This document shows, piece after piece, positions 1 to 7,565 of a DNA stretch of 8,515 nt (its first letter is position 1; each line of letters begins with the position of its first letter). This DNA comes from a bacterium. GTDB lineage: Bacteria > Arandabacterota > Arandabacteria > Arandabacterales > JALGWA01. Below the pieces are notes generated by a model, which saw only the letters and a program-made list of their open reading frames with translations, was not told where the DNA came from and made no database searches. Position numbers and translations under genes: made by a program. The stretch lies in the NCBI GenBank assembly GCA_025774425.1, contig JALGWA010000034.1:1-8515 (forward strand). Direction: 5' to 3'.

Positions 1-2
1 GG

Positions 3-809
3 ATCTACGACGGCCCGGCGGCCGACGCCTTCGGCCTGGTCGAGGGGAATGTGTGCGTGATGCTCCACTCTGGCTCGCGCGGCCTGGGCTATCAGGTCTG
101 CGACGACTACATCCGCCAGATGGGCAAGGCCGTCCGGAAGTACAACATAAGGATTCCCGACCGGCAGCTCGCGAGCGCCCCCCTCAAGTCCCCCGAAGGC
201 GAAGCCTACTTCGCGGCGATGGCCTGCGCGGCCAACTACGCCTGGGCCAATCGCCAGTGCCTCATGCACTGGACGCGCCTCGCCTTCGAGAAAGCGCTCG
301 GCGCTTCTCCCGCGGCCCTCGACATGAGGCTCGTCTACGATGTCTGCCACAACATCGCCAAGCTGGAGACGCACGAGGTCGACGGTGAGAAGAAGAAGGT
401 TTGCGTCCACAGGAAGGGAGCGACGCGGGCCTTCCCGCCCGGGCATCCCGACGTGCCGGAAGCCTACAGGGCGGTCGGTCAGCCCGTGCTCATCCCCGGC
501 GACATGGGCACGGCATCGTACGTCCTCGTGGGAACCGAGCGGGCGATGGAGGAGACCTTCGGCAGCACCTGCCACGACGCCGGCAGGGTCCGGAGCAGGA
601 GCCGGTCGAGGCGGCTCACGGACGCCTCCCGTCTGATCGCCGATCTCAAGAAGAAGGGAATACTGGTGATGGCCACCGGCAAAAAGACGATTGCGGAAGA
701 GGCCCCGGACGCGTATAAGGATATCGACAGAGTCGTCGATGTAGTTCACAATGCAGGTATATCGAAGAGGGTGGCGAGACTTCGCCCCATGTGCGTCGTA
801 AAGGGATAG
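3..809 (+). CDS. rtcB: RNA-splicing ligase RtcB, C-terminal part (5' end outside window)
   Basis: RtcB joins RNA 2',3'-cyclic phosphate or 3'-phosphate ends to 5'-OH ends in a GTP- and Mn2+-dependent reaction, in tRNA splicing or RNA repair. The reading frame is open from base 3, giving about 268 residues; the long-form family is near 480, so roughly the first 210 are missing. Visible motifs in order are LHSGSRGLG, PDRQLASAPL, ANYAWANRQ, YDVCHNIAK, HRKGATRAFPPG, IPGDMGTASYVL, STCHDAGR, EEAPDAYKDID and a terminal KG. Counting back from the C-terminus, the His of YDVCHNIAK aligns with the archaeal metal ligand H329, the His of STCHDAGR (codon 573-575) with the guanylylated H404, and the last Lys with K480. 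The first metal ligands lie outside the window. STCHDAGR is normally STCHGAGR, an oddity next to the nucleophile. The gene stops directly before the lon start, so the two are probably co-translated. The family call is very secure. Confidence 0.96.
   Translation: MYDGPAADAFGLVEGNVCVMLHSGSRGLGYQVCDDYIRQMGKAVRKYNIRIPDRQLASAPLKSPEGEAYFAAMACAANYAWANRQCLMHWTRLAFEKALGASPAALDMRLVYDVCHNIAKLETHEVDGEKKKVCVHRKGATRAFPPGHPDVPEAYRAVGQPVLIPGDMGTASYVLVGTERAMEETFGSTCHDAGRVRSRSRSRRLTDASRLIADLKKKGILVMATGKKTIAEEAPDAYKDIDRVVDVVHNAGISKRVARLRPMCVVKG
800..806 (+). promoter_or_regulatory. Shine-Dalgarno-like site for lon, inside the end of rtcB
   Basis: The run AAAGGGA lies in the last codons of rtcB, about 4 nt before the GTG at 810. 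The rtcB stop TAG (807-809) abuts that GTG. The spacing is a little short, so re-initiation by ribosomes finishing rtcB is probably part of how lon is translated. The site supports GTG 810 as the start and therefore supports the basic N-terminal tail as real protein. Confidence 0.55.
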
Positions 810-3389
810 GTGAGTGGATTGCCCGGCGCTAAGAAGACAGCGACCAAACAGGTGAAGAGCGGCAAGCGCAAGAGGGCCAAGGCCGGGCGGAAGGCCGCCG
901 CCAGGAGCGCCAAGAGGCCGGCGAAGAAGTCGGCGAAGACACCTGCGAAGACCTCGCGGAAGACCGCGGGGAAGGCCCCCAAGAGGCCGGCGCGGAGCAG
1001 CAAGGCGTCGGCCGACTCCCGCGCCGCCAAGTCGAGCGGCCATCCCAGCGTCGTCGTCGACCAGGGCTCGCCCCAGCTCCCCAAGCTTTCCGGCGAACTC
1101 GGCATAATACCCCTGAGGGACACGGTCATATTCCCATACATGATAGCGCCGCTCGTCATCGGCAGGCCGAGGTCCCTCCGGCTCGTCGACGAGGCCGCCA
1201 ACGGAGACCGCACGATAGGGCTGGCGACGCAGGTGCGGCCGGACATAGAGGAGCCGACGCCGGGGGATCTCTATCAGGTGGGAACGGCGGCGACCATACT
1301 CAAGATGCTCAAGTTCCCCGACGGCAGCACGCGCCTCCTCGTGCAGGGGATAGCCCGCATCAAGATCAAGAAGTTCATCCAGGAGGAGCCCTACCTCAAG
1401 GCGAGCATCATAGAGATTCCCGAGGTGATCGACGACAGCGTCGAGGTCCAGGCCCTCCTCAGGAACGCCTCGGCGGTGTTCAACAAGATAGTGGGGCTCT
1501 CGCCGCATCTGCCCGACGAACTCCAGGTCGCCGTCATGAACATCGACAATCCGACGAGGGCGGCCGATCTGATCGCGTCCAATATCAACCTTACGACCGC
1601 GGAGAAGCAGGAGATCCTGGAGACCTTCGACACCAAGACCAAGCTCGAAAGGCTGATCAACTACCTGAACCGCGAGCTTCAGGTGCTCGAACTCGGCAGC
1701 AAGATACAGTCCGACGTCAAGAGCGAGCTCGACAAGACGCAGCGGGAGTACTACCTGCGGGAACAGCTCAAGGCCATAAGGCGCGAGCTCGGCGAAGGCG
1801 ACGAGCGCATGATGGAAATCGAGGAGCTGAGGGAGAAGGTCAAGGCCGCCAAGATGAGCGAGCGCGCCCAGGAGGCCGCCGAGAAGGAAATCGAACGGCT
1901 CGGGCGGATGCCGCCGCAGGCGGCGGAGTACTCGGTCTCGAGGACGTACCTGGACTGGCTCATTTCACTGCCCTGGTCGGTGAGCACCGAGGACGTGCTG
2001 GACGTGGCCAAGGCCAAGAAGATACTCGACGAAGACCACTACGATCTCGAGAAGGTCAAGGAACGCATACTCGAGTTCCTCGCGGTGAGGAAGCTCAAGA
2101 AGGACACCAAGGGCCCCATACTGTGCTTCGTCGGCCCCCCCGGCGTGGGAAAGACCTCGCTGGGGAAGTCGATAGCGAGAGCCCTCGGGAGGAAGTTCAC
2201 GAGGATCTCCCTGGGCGGCGTGCGCGACGAGGCCGAGATCAGGGGACACAGGCGGACCTACGTCGGCGCCCTGCCGGGCAGGATACTGCAGGGCATAAGG
2301 CAGGCCGGGTCCAACAACCCGCTTTTCATGCTGGACGAGGTGGACAAGCTGGGCGTCGACTTCCGGGGCGACCCGTCGGCCGCTCTGCTCGAGGTGCTCG
2401 ATCCCGAGCAGAACGCGAACTTCTCCGACCACTATCTCGAGGTGCCGTTCGATCTGTCGCGCGTGATGTTCATCGCCACCGGAAACGTCCTCCACACCAT
2501 TCCACCCGCTCTTCTGGACCGCATGGAGGTCATAGAGCTGCCGGGCTACACCGACGAGGAAAAGGTCGAGATTTCGAAACGATTCCTCATACCGCGCCAG
2601 CTGGACAGCCACGGGCTCACCGTGGACAACGTCGAGTTCACCGACGACGCGCTCCGGCTGATCATCGCCGAGTACACGCGCGAGGCCGGTCTGCGCAACT
2701 TCGAGCGGGAGATCGCCAACATCTGCAGGAAGGTCGCGCGCAAGGTCGCCGAGGGCGACGACAAGAAGACGACAGTGACCCGCGACGTCGTATCCGGCTT
2801 CCTCGGACCGGAGAAATTCTTCAGGGACGTCGCCGAGCGCACCATGGCTCCGGGCGTCGCGACGGGAGTCGCCTGGACCGAGGCCGGCGGCGACATCATC
2901 TTCGTGGAGACTAGCATGATGAAGGGCGGCAAGACGCTGACGCTCACCGGTCACCTCGGGGACGTCATGCAGGAGTCGGCCCAGGCCGCCCTGACTTACG
3001 TGAGGTCGAACGCGGAGGCCCTCGGGGTGCCGCCGGACTTCTACGAGAAGAACGACATCCATGTCCACGTGCCCCACGGCGGCGTGCCCAAGGACGGCCC
3101 TTCCGCCGGAGTGACCATAGCGACGAGCATGGTCTCGCTGCTGAGGGGCAAGCCCGTCCGGTCGGACGTCGCCATGACGGGGGAGATCACCCTCCAGGGA
3201 AAGGTCCTCCCGGTCGGCGGGGTCAAGGAGAAGATACTGGCTGCGAAGCGGGCCGGCATCAAGACGGTCATCCTCCCGAGGAAGAACGAGAAGGACCTCA
3301 GCGAGGTCCCCGACATCGTCAAGAAGGACATCACCTTCGTCTTCGTCGACAGCCTGGACGATGTCTTCCGGGAGGCGCTCGTCGAGTAG
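810..3389 (+). CDS. lon: ATP-dependent protease Lon (LonA type) with a lysine/alanine-rich N-terminal extension
   Basis: Lon is a cytoplasmic AAA+ serine protease that unfolds and degrades misfolded and specific regulatory proteins. The product is 859 residues; E. coli Lon is 784. Residues 1-80 are an extension with about 27 Lys/Arg, 18 Ala and a single acidic residue. The substrate-binding domain starts near 96 ([12 protein letters not shown]), followed by the conserved helical segment around [14 protein letters not shown] (310-323). The AAA+ module has Walker [10 protein letters not shown] at 442-450, Walker B FMLDE at 506-510, ATGN at 556-559 and [10 protein letters not shown] at 623-632. 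The protease domain has Ser765 in PKDGPSAG and Lys808 in GGVKEKIL, a 43-residue spacing equal to S679/K722 of E. coli. No key residue is missing. The GTG start is chosen because it abuts the rtcB stop and has a purine-rich site before it. GTG 852 is a possible alternative that would keep most of the tail. Confidence 0.97.
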   Translation: MSGLPGAKKTATKQVKSGKRKRAKAGRKAAARSAKRPAKKSAKTPAKTSRKTAGKAPKRPARSSKASADSRAAKSSGHPSVVVDQGSPQLPKLSGELGIIPLRDTVIFPYMIAPLVIGRPRSLRLVDEAANGDRTIGLATQVRPDIEEPTPGDLYQVGTAATILKMLKFPDGSTRLLVQGIARIKIKKFIQEEPYLKASIIEIPEVIDDSVEVQALLRNASAVFNKIVGLSPHLPDELQVAVMNIDNPTRAADLIASNINLTTAEKQEILETFDTKTKLERLINYLNRELQVLELGSKIQSDVKSELDKTQREYYLREQLKAIRRELGEGDERMMEIEELREKVKAAKMSERAQEAAEKEIERLGRMPPQAAEYSVSRTYLDWLISLPWSVSTEDVLDVAKAKKILDEDHYDLEKVKERILEFLAVRKLKKDTKGPILCFVGPPGVGKTSLGKSIARALGRKFTRISLGGVRDEAEIRGHRRTYVGALPGRILQGIRQAGSNNPLFMLDEVDKLGVDFRGDPSAALLEVLDPEQNANFSDHYLEVPFDLSRVMFIATGNVLHTIPPALLDRMEVIELPGYTDEEKVEISKRFLIPRQLDSHGLTVDNVEFTDDALRLIIAEYTREAGLRNFEREIANICRKVARKVAEGDDKKTTVTRDVVSGFLGPEKFFRDVAERTMAPGVATGVAWTEAGGDIIFVETSMMKGGKTLTLTGHLGDVMQESAQAALTYVRSNAEALGVPPDFYEKNDIHVHVPHGGVPKDGPSAGVTIATSMVSLLRGKPVRSDVAMTGEITLQGKVLPVGGVKEKILAAKRAGIKTVILPRKNEKDLSEVPDIVKKDITFVFVDSLDDVFREALVE
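910..992 (+). repeat. Short imperfect repeats coding for the Lys/Ala/Pro-rich tail of Lon
   Basis: A 14-nt unit (CCAAGAGGCCGGCG) occurs at 910-923 and again at 979-992, both encoding KRPA. Between them lie AAG- and GCG-rich units coding for [12 protein letters not shown] peptides. This looks like a low-complexity tail grown by slippage or short duplications, not a mobile repeat. Confidence 0.5.
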
Positions 3390-3397
3390 CCGGCCAC

Positions 3398-3403
3398 GGA
3401 GGG
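3398..3403 (+). promoter_or_regulatory. Shine-Dalgarno site that decides the kinase start
   Basis: GGAGGG lies 5 nt before TTG 3409, in the 19-nt gap after the lon stop (3387-3389). This is ideal spacing. The in-frame ATG at 3361 lies inside the end of lon, and its extra residues are a low-complexity Ser/Arg run that looks like a shadow of the lon frame. The site therefore favours TTG 3409. Confidence 0.7.
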
Positions 3404-3408
3404 CGGAG

Positions 3409-5109
3409 TTGAAGGAACCCCACAGTCGCGGCCCGGTGCGTTGCTGGGAGGAGTTGGCCTGCGGGCGCCCGGACTGCGAGGCGCATGACGCGGAAAACGC
3501 GCCGTGCTGGCTGCTGCCCGGGACGCGCTGCTTCGACGGCCCGACCTGCCTCGCCGAGCGGCTCTCGGCCAAGTGTGCGACCTGTCCCGTGTTCGAGTCC
3601 CACCGCGCCCGCGCCGCGGGCAAGCGGGCATCGGACGGCGCCGTGCTGGAGACGATGGAGCGCCTGCTCGGTGAATGCGCCGAGCTGCTCTCCGGCGCCG
3701 AGGCCCTCAAGAGAGAGATAAGGACGAAGTCAGCCGAGGTCACGCTCCTCGGCGAGGTCGGCCGGGCGCTGCAGAGCACGATGGAGCTGGAGGCGCTCCT
3801 CACGGTCATACTGACCGCGGTTACGGCCGGCGACGGGCTCGGCTTCAACCGCGCCTTCCTCATAATGCTGGACGAGGAGCAGCGGATGCTCGAGGGGCGG
3901 ATGGCCGTGGGCCCGTCGCGGGCGGACGAGGCACAGGCGATATGGGGCGCGATGAGGGAGGAAGCGAGAAGCTTCAGCGAGATCCTCGCCGGCCCGAGCG
4001 GGGCCGGCGCCGGTGAGCCGGAGGGCATCGTCGAACTCGCCCGGAGGATCCGTCTCGTCTACGATCCCGCGTCCGACATCGTCGCCCGCTGTCTGGAGGA
4101 TCGCGCCCCGTGTGCGGTGGAAGACGCCCGCGAGGTTCCCGGGGCGCGCGGGGTCGCGGAGGTCATAGGCAGCGACACCTTCGTGGTGGCGCCGCTCATC
4201 GCCAAGGGGAGAAAGCTCGGCGCCATAGTCGCCGACAACTTCGTCACGCGGCGCGCCGTCTCGCGGGAGGACATGAGGCTCCTGGAGGCTCTCGCCAGCC
4301 AGGCGGCGCTCGCAATACTCAACGCTTCCCTGCACACCAGCCTCCAGGAGAGGTTGAGCCAGCTCGAGGACGCCCACAGGCAGCTGATGCAGGACCAGCT
4401 CCAGCTCCTCAGGGCGGAGCGCCTCGTCGCCGCCGGCGGCCTGGCTTCGAGCTTCGTGCACGACGTCAAGACCCCGCTGGTCTCGATCGGTCTCATGGCG
4501 AGGGCCGCCGCCGCGCGGCTTCCCGGGGGACACGAAGTCAGGGACACGCTCGAGAGGATCGCCGAGGAAACCGTCCGGGTCGAGGACTACCTCAGGCACA
4601 TGGTCAAGTCGGCGGGCGGCGTGGGCCCCGAGACCGGGCCCGTGGACATCGGATGCGTCGTCGAGGAGGCGCTGGACCTGCTGGCCGGCCTGACCGCCGA
4701 GGCGGGCGTCGAGGTCTCTTTCCTGCCCGGCCACGGTGACGTGGTCGTATCGGGGAGCGTGGTCGAACTCCGGCAGATGCTGCTCAACATATTCCACAAC
4801 GCGGTCGAGGCGATGCCCGACGGCGGCAGGCTCACCGTGAGGACCGAGGTCGAGGGCGGGATGCTCAAGCTGACGGCGGAAGATACAGGTTGCGGCATGC
4901 CCGAAGAAGTGCGCCGGCGCATCTTCTCTCCGTTCTTCACGACGAAGAGCGAAGGTTCGGGCATGGGCCTGGTGATCGCCAGGAGGATCGCCGCCGATCA
5001 CGGCGGAAGACTGTCATTCGAGAGCGAGGAGGGAAAGGGAACCCGCTTCCACGTGCTGCTGCCCGTCGCGCAGCCGGCGCCGGAGGCGGCCGATTCCGGG
5101 CCCAGGTGA
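3409..5109 (+). CDS. Soluble sensor histidine kinase: two-CW-type Cys-rich domain, GAF domain, HisKA and HATPase_c
   Basis: From TTG 3409 the product is 566 residues with no membrane segment or signal peptide, so it should act in the cytoplasm. Residues 10-65 hold nine Cys (12, 18, 23, 33, 41, 47, 56, 59 and others in this pattern) with Cys-Trp pairs at 12-13 and 33-34, resembling the 'two-CW' domain on some signalling proteins; metal or redox binding is inferred. Residues about 112-305 look like a GAF domain (EVTLLGEVGRALQ to LEALASQAALAIL). A coiled linker follows to about 345. The phospho-acceptor is His351 in FVHDVKTPL. The ATPase domain has the N-box NIFHNAVEAM with N464, the G1 box DTGCGM at 492-497, the F-box FSPFFTTK at 506-513 and the G2 box GSGMGL at 516-521, so it appears catalytically intact. 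No receiver domain or response regulator gene is seen in the window, so its partner is unknown. The kinase call is secure and the start is likely. Confidence 0.9.
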   Translation: MKEPHSRGPVRCWEELACGRPDCEAHDAENAPCWLLPGTRCFDGPTCLAERLSAKCATCPVFESHRARAAGKRASDGAVLETMERLLGECAELLSGAEALKREIRTKSAEVTLLGEVGRALQSTMELEALLTVILTAVTAGDGLGFNRAFLIMLDEEQRMLEGRMAVGPSRADEAQAIWGAMREEARSFSEILAGPSGAGAGEPEGIVELARRIRLVYDPASDIVARCLEDRAPCAVEDAREVPGARGVAEVIGSDTFVVAPLIAKGRKLGAIVADNFVTRRAVSREDMRLLEALASQAALAILNASLHTSLQERLSQLEDAHRQLMQDQLQLLRAERLVAAGGLASSFVHDVKTPLVSIGLMARAAAARLPGGHEVRDTLERIAEETVRVEDYLRHMVKSAGGVGPETGPVDIGCVVEEALDLLAGLTAEAGVEVSFLPGHGDVVVSGSVVELRQMLLNIFHNAVEAMPDGGRLTVRTEVEGGMLKLTAEDTGCGMPEEVRRRIFSPFFTTKSEGSGMGLVIARRIAADHGGRLSFESEEGKGTRFHVLLPVAQPAPEAADSGPR

Positions 5110-6338
5110 CCACCTTACTGCTACAAACAGCCGTGCTTGCGGTGCTCTTGGTTTTCTCGGGCCTGTTTTCCGGCTCCGAGACCGCCCTGTTCTCGCTCAA
5201 GCCCTTCGAGACGAGAAAGCTCGAGCGCCGGCCTTCGCGCCGCTCGATCGGCGTCGCCTCTCTCCTGTCGGATCCCGTTAGGCTTCTCGTAACCATACTC
5301 GTGGGAAACACGCTGGTCAACGTCGCCGCCTCTTCCGTCGGGACCAGTATCGTCGGCCGCTTGGTCGGACGCGGCGTGGTCGGCATCAGCGTCGCCGTGA
5401 TGAGCGCGCTCATCCTCGTCTTCGGGGAGATCGTCCCCAAGACCTACGCCGTGAACAGGCCGCTCGAGACGGCGCTGAGGACGTCCGCGCTGATCTCGGC
5501 GGCCGTGCGCGTCATGTCGCCGCTCCGCGCACTCTTCACGGGCCTCTCGAATCTCGCCGCTAAGGCCAATCTTCCCGGCGCCGCCGTGCCGGAGCGGCGC
5601 CACGCCCATGTCGAGGAGGCGGTGGCGGCGGGTCACTCGGAGGGCGTGCTCGACGGGCTCGAACGCAGGATGCTGGCGGGCTTCCTCAAGATCGAACACC
5701 AGTCCGTGCAGAACATCATGACGCCGCGGACCGAGGTCTTCATGCTCGACGCCGCGACGCCGGTCGCCGACGCCGTCGGCCCGCTGAAGGCGGCTGGATT
5801 CTCCAGGGTGCCCGTGTTCGAGACCGGCAACCGGGACAGCATAAGGGGCGTGGTCTACGTCAAGGACCTTCTCCGGAAGCAGTACAGCGAGAACCTCAAC
5901 CTCAGCGACATCGCGCGCCGGCCGGTGTTCGTTCCGGAGTCCAAGTCGCTAGTCGACCTGCTCGACGAGTTCGCCGGGGGCGCGGTCCACTTCGCGGTGG
6001 TCGTCGACGAGTACGGCGGTTTCTCCGGAATAGTCACGCTCGACGACATCATCGAGGAGATCGTGGGAGAGCAGCCGGGCGCGAGGTCGAGGAACAAGTA
6101 CATGAAGAAGGCGAGATCGACTTACGAAGTGCCGGCGCGCATGGAGCTGGACTACTTCAACGCTCTTGTCGGCTCGTCGCTTTCCGACACCAACGCCGAG
6201 ACCGTCGGGGGGTTCATCCTGAACAGGACGGGCAGGATACCCGAGGCGGGCGAGGAGTTCGTCATCGAGGGCATCAGGTTCAGAATCCTCGATGCGGACG
6301 CCCGCCGGATCAAGTTGATCGAAGCGGGGAAGAGGTAG
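5106..6338 (+). CDS. CNNM/CorC (HlyC/CorC) family membrane protein, DUF21 plus CBS pair, copy 1
   Basis: The protein is 410 residues from GTG 5106. This family is tied to Mg2+ or Co2+ handling; members were historically called hemolysins, but ion transport is better supported. Residues 1-150 are the DUF21 membrane domain with about four hydrophobic segments and the conserved stretches LFSGSETALF (20-29), LVGNTLVN (65-72) and VFGEIVPKT (105-113), which carry likely ion-site residues Ser22, Ser24, Asn68 and Glu108. The CBS pair spans about 200-325, with IMTPRTEV (204-211), SRVPVFE (233-239) and VVVDEYGGFSGIVTLDD (298-314). The C-terminal CorC/HlyC domain follows, with NAETVGGFILNRTGRIPEAG (363-382). 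The GTG start overlaps the kinase stop as GTGA. The nearest GGAGG (5082-5086) is too far away at 19 nt, so translation probably depends on coupling. A longer in-frame reading from 4890 has no family similarity and lies in the kinase gene. Confidence 0.92.
   Translation: MTTLLLQTAVLAVLLVFSGLFSGSETALFSLKPFETRKLERRPSRRSIGVASLLSDPVRLLVTILVGNTLVNVAASSVGTSIVGRLVGRGVVGISVAVMSALILVFGEIVPKTYAVNRPLETALRTSALISAAVRVMSPLRALFTGLSNLAAKANLPGAAVPERRHAHVEEAVAAGHSEGVLDGLERRMLAGFLKIEHQSVQNIMTPRTEVFMLDAATPVADAVGPLKAAGFSRVPVFETGNRDSIRGVVYVKDLLRKQYSENLNLSDIARRPVFVPESKSLVDLLDEFAGGAVHFAVVVDEYGGFSGIVTLDDIIEEIVGEQPGARSRNKYMKKARSTYEVPARMELDYFNALVGSSLSDTNAETVGGFILNRTGRIPEAGEEFVIEGIRFRILDADARRIKLIEAGKR
6326..6335 (+). promoter_or_regulatory. 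Shine-Dalgarno site for the second CorC-like gene
   Basis: GGGGAAGAGG covers the last codons of the first CorC gene and ends 6 nt before ATG 6342. It is a strong, well-spaced site, so this copy can be initiated on its own, unlike the coupled GTG of the first copy. Confidence 0.65.
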
Positions 6339-6341
6339 AGA

Positions 6342-7565
6342 ATGGTCGGCCTGATAGGCAACATAGCCGCGATCGCAGCCGCCATAGTCGGTGTGGGCTT
6401 CTTCTCTGGGAGCGAAACCGCCTTCGTGTCGAGCGACAGGTTCCGGATATCGGCGATGGCGGCCTCCGGCTCGCGGCGCGCCCGGCTCGCCCGGCGGCTG
6501 CTGGCCGATCCCAGCACTCTGCTGAGCGTCACCCTCGTCGGCACGAATGTGTGTGTGGTGCTGGCCTCGGCCCTGGCGACCGCCTTGCTGGCCAGCCGGC
6601 TCGGCCCGTACGCCGTGCCCGCTTCGACGGTCGGCGTGACGGCCTTCATCCTGCTCTTCGGCGAGATAATGCCCAAGGCCACGGCGCGGAACAACCCGGA
6701 GGGCTTCCTCACCTTCATCGCGCCGGTGCTGGCGGCGGCGTACTACATACTCTACCCGATCGCCGTGGTGACGTCTTCGGTCGCGTCGCTGTTCGTCGGC
6801 CGGCCGGGCCGGGTGGAACGCGCCGGCGCCGTCACCAGGGAGGAGATAAGGGCGCTCGTCAAGGAAATCGCCGGCGACGCCGGGAGCCTGCCGAGCCACA
6901 CTTACGCCTACCGCGTGCTCGACCTGTCGAGGATGAAGGTCACGGCGGTCATGGTGCCCATCGGCGAGGCCGACTGCATCGAGGAGGGGATCACCGTGAG
7001 GGAGGCCCTTGAGGAGATGTCGCGGAGCGGCCACTCGAGATACCCCGTCTACAAGGGCCGCTGCGAGAACATCACGGGTGTGCTGCACGTGAAGGATCTT
7101 CTCGGTGTCCCCGAGAACTCGAGGATCAGGGTGTTCGCGCGGAGCGCGCACTTCATTCCCGAGACACAGACCGTCCGGCAGGCGATCATCGAGATGCGCG
7201 ACGACCGGAGGCATCTCTCGGTGGTCACCGACGAGTACGGGCGATCGATCGGCATCGTCACATTTGAAGACGCGATCGAGGAGATCCTGGGAGAGATCAG
7301 CGACGAGTACGACGGCGGCCGGGTGACGAAACTGGAGCCCGGCGCCATCGTCGCCGGCCGCGTGCCCGTCTCGCTCGTCGGAGAGGAGCTCGGCCTCGAG
7401 ATCCCCGAGGGCGCCGGCGACACGCTCGCCGGCCTGCTGCTTCACGTCAGCGGCCGCATACCCCAGGCCGGTGAGGTGATAGAGTACGGCGACTTCAGGT
7501 TCCGCGTGGTGGAAGTCAGGGGGAACACGATCAAACGGGTGCGGATCGAAGAAAAGGAAGGCTAG
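6342..7565 (+). CDS. CNNM/CorC (HlyC/CorC) family membrane protein, DUF21 plus CBS pair, copy 2
   Basis: The protein is 407 residues with the same architecture as its upstream neighbour, 3 nt away. The DUF21 membrane domain (about 1-155) shows FFSGSETAFVS (20-30), LVGTNVCVVLASALAT (65-80) and LLFGEIMPKATA (104-115), with Ser22, Ser24, Asn69 and Glu108 as likely ion-site residues. The CBS pair (about 198-320) has VMVPIGEAD (203-211) where copy 1 has MTPRTEV, then SRYPVYKG (232-239), and TDEYGRSIGIVTFEDAIEEI (296-315). The C-terminal CorC/HlyC domain has GDTLAGLLLHVSGRIPQAGE (359-378). The two proteins align through all domains but are clearly diverged, so this is an old duplication. They could form a heteromer or handle different ions; this is inference. 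The ATG start has a strong ribosome site. The family call is secure and the substrate is not known. Confidence 0.92.
   Translation: MVGLIGNIAAIAAAIVGVGFFSGSETAFVSSDRFRISAMAASGSRRARLARRLLADPSTLLSVTLVGTNVCVVLASALATALLASRLGPYAVPASTVGVTAFILLFGEIMPKATARNNPEGFLTFIAPVLAAAYYILYPIAVVTSSVASLFVGRPGRVERAGAVTREEIRALVKEIAGDAGSLPSHTYAYRVLDLSRMKVTAVMVPIGEADCIEEGITVREALEEMSRSGHSRYPVYKGRCENITGVLHVKDLLGVPENSRIRVFARSAHFIPETQTVRQAIIEMRDDRRHLSVVTDEYGRSIGIVTFEDAIEEILGEISDEYDGGRVTKLEPGAIVAGRVPVSLVGEELGLEIPEGAGDTLAGLLLHVSGRIPQAGEVIEYGDFRFRVVEVRGNTIKRVRIEEKEG
7554..7558 (+). promoter_or_regulatory. Shine-Dalgarno site for the ROK kinase gene
   Basis: AAGGA lies in the last codons of the second CorC gene, 7 nt before ATG 7566. 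That ATG follows the upstream TAG stop with no gap, so the start is well supported. Confidence 0.65.

Noticed and set aside
910..992. The repeated 14-nt unit as a possible mobile or regulatory repeat
   Set aside because: Both copies are in the same frame and encode KRPA in the basic Lon tail, so coding low complexity explains them.
3361..3408. An upstream ATG start for the histidine kinase, overlapping the end of lon
   Set aside because: The 16 extra residues are a Ser/Arg-rich run read from the lon gene in another frame, and TTG 3409 has a well-spaced GGAGGG. It cannot be fully excluded.
3390..3408. A possible promoter or terminator between lon and the kinase gene
   Set aside because: The gap is only 19 nt, with no T-run or clear hairpin, and is explained by a ribosome binding site.
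1965..4028. A 687-residue open frame on the minus strand across lon and the kinase gene
   Set aside because: It runs antisense to two certain genes, has no recognisable motif, and is rich in Arg, Pro, Gly and Ala as expected for a complement shadow in GC-rich DNA.
4890..5105. An extended N-terminus for the first CorC protein
   Set aside because: These codons lie within the kinase ATPase domain and give an Arg-rich, non-membrane sequence. The DUF21 domain starts right after GTG 5106.
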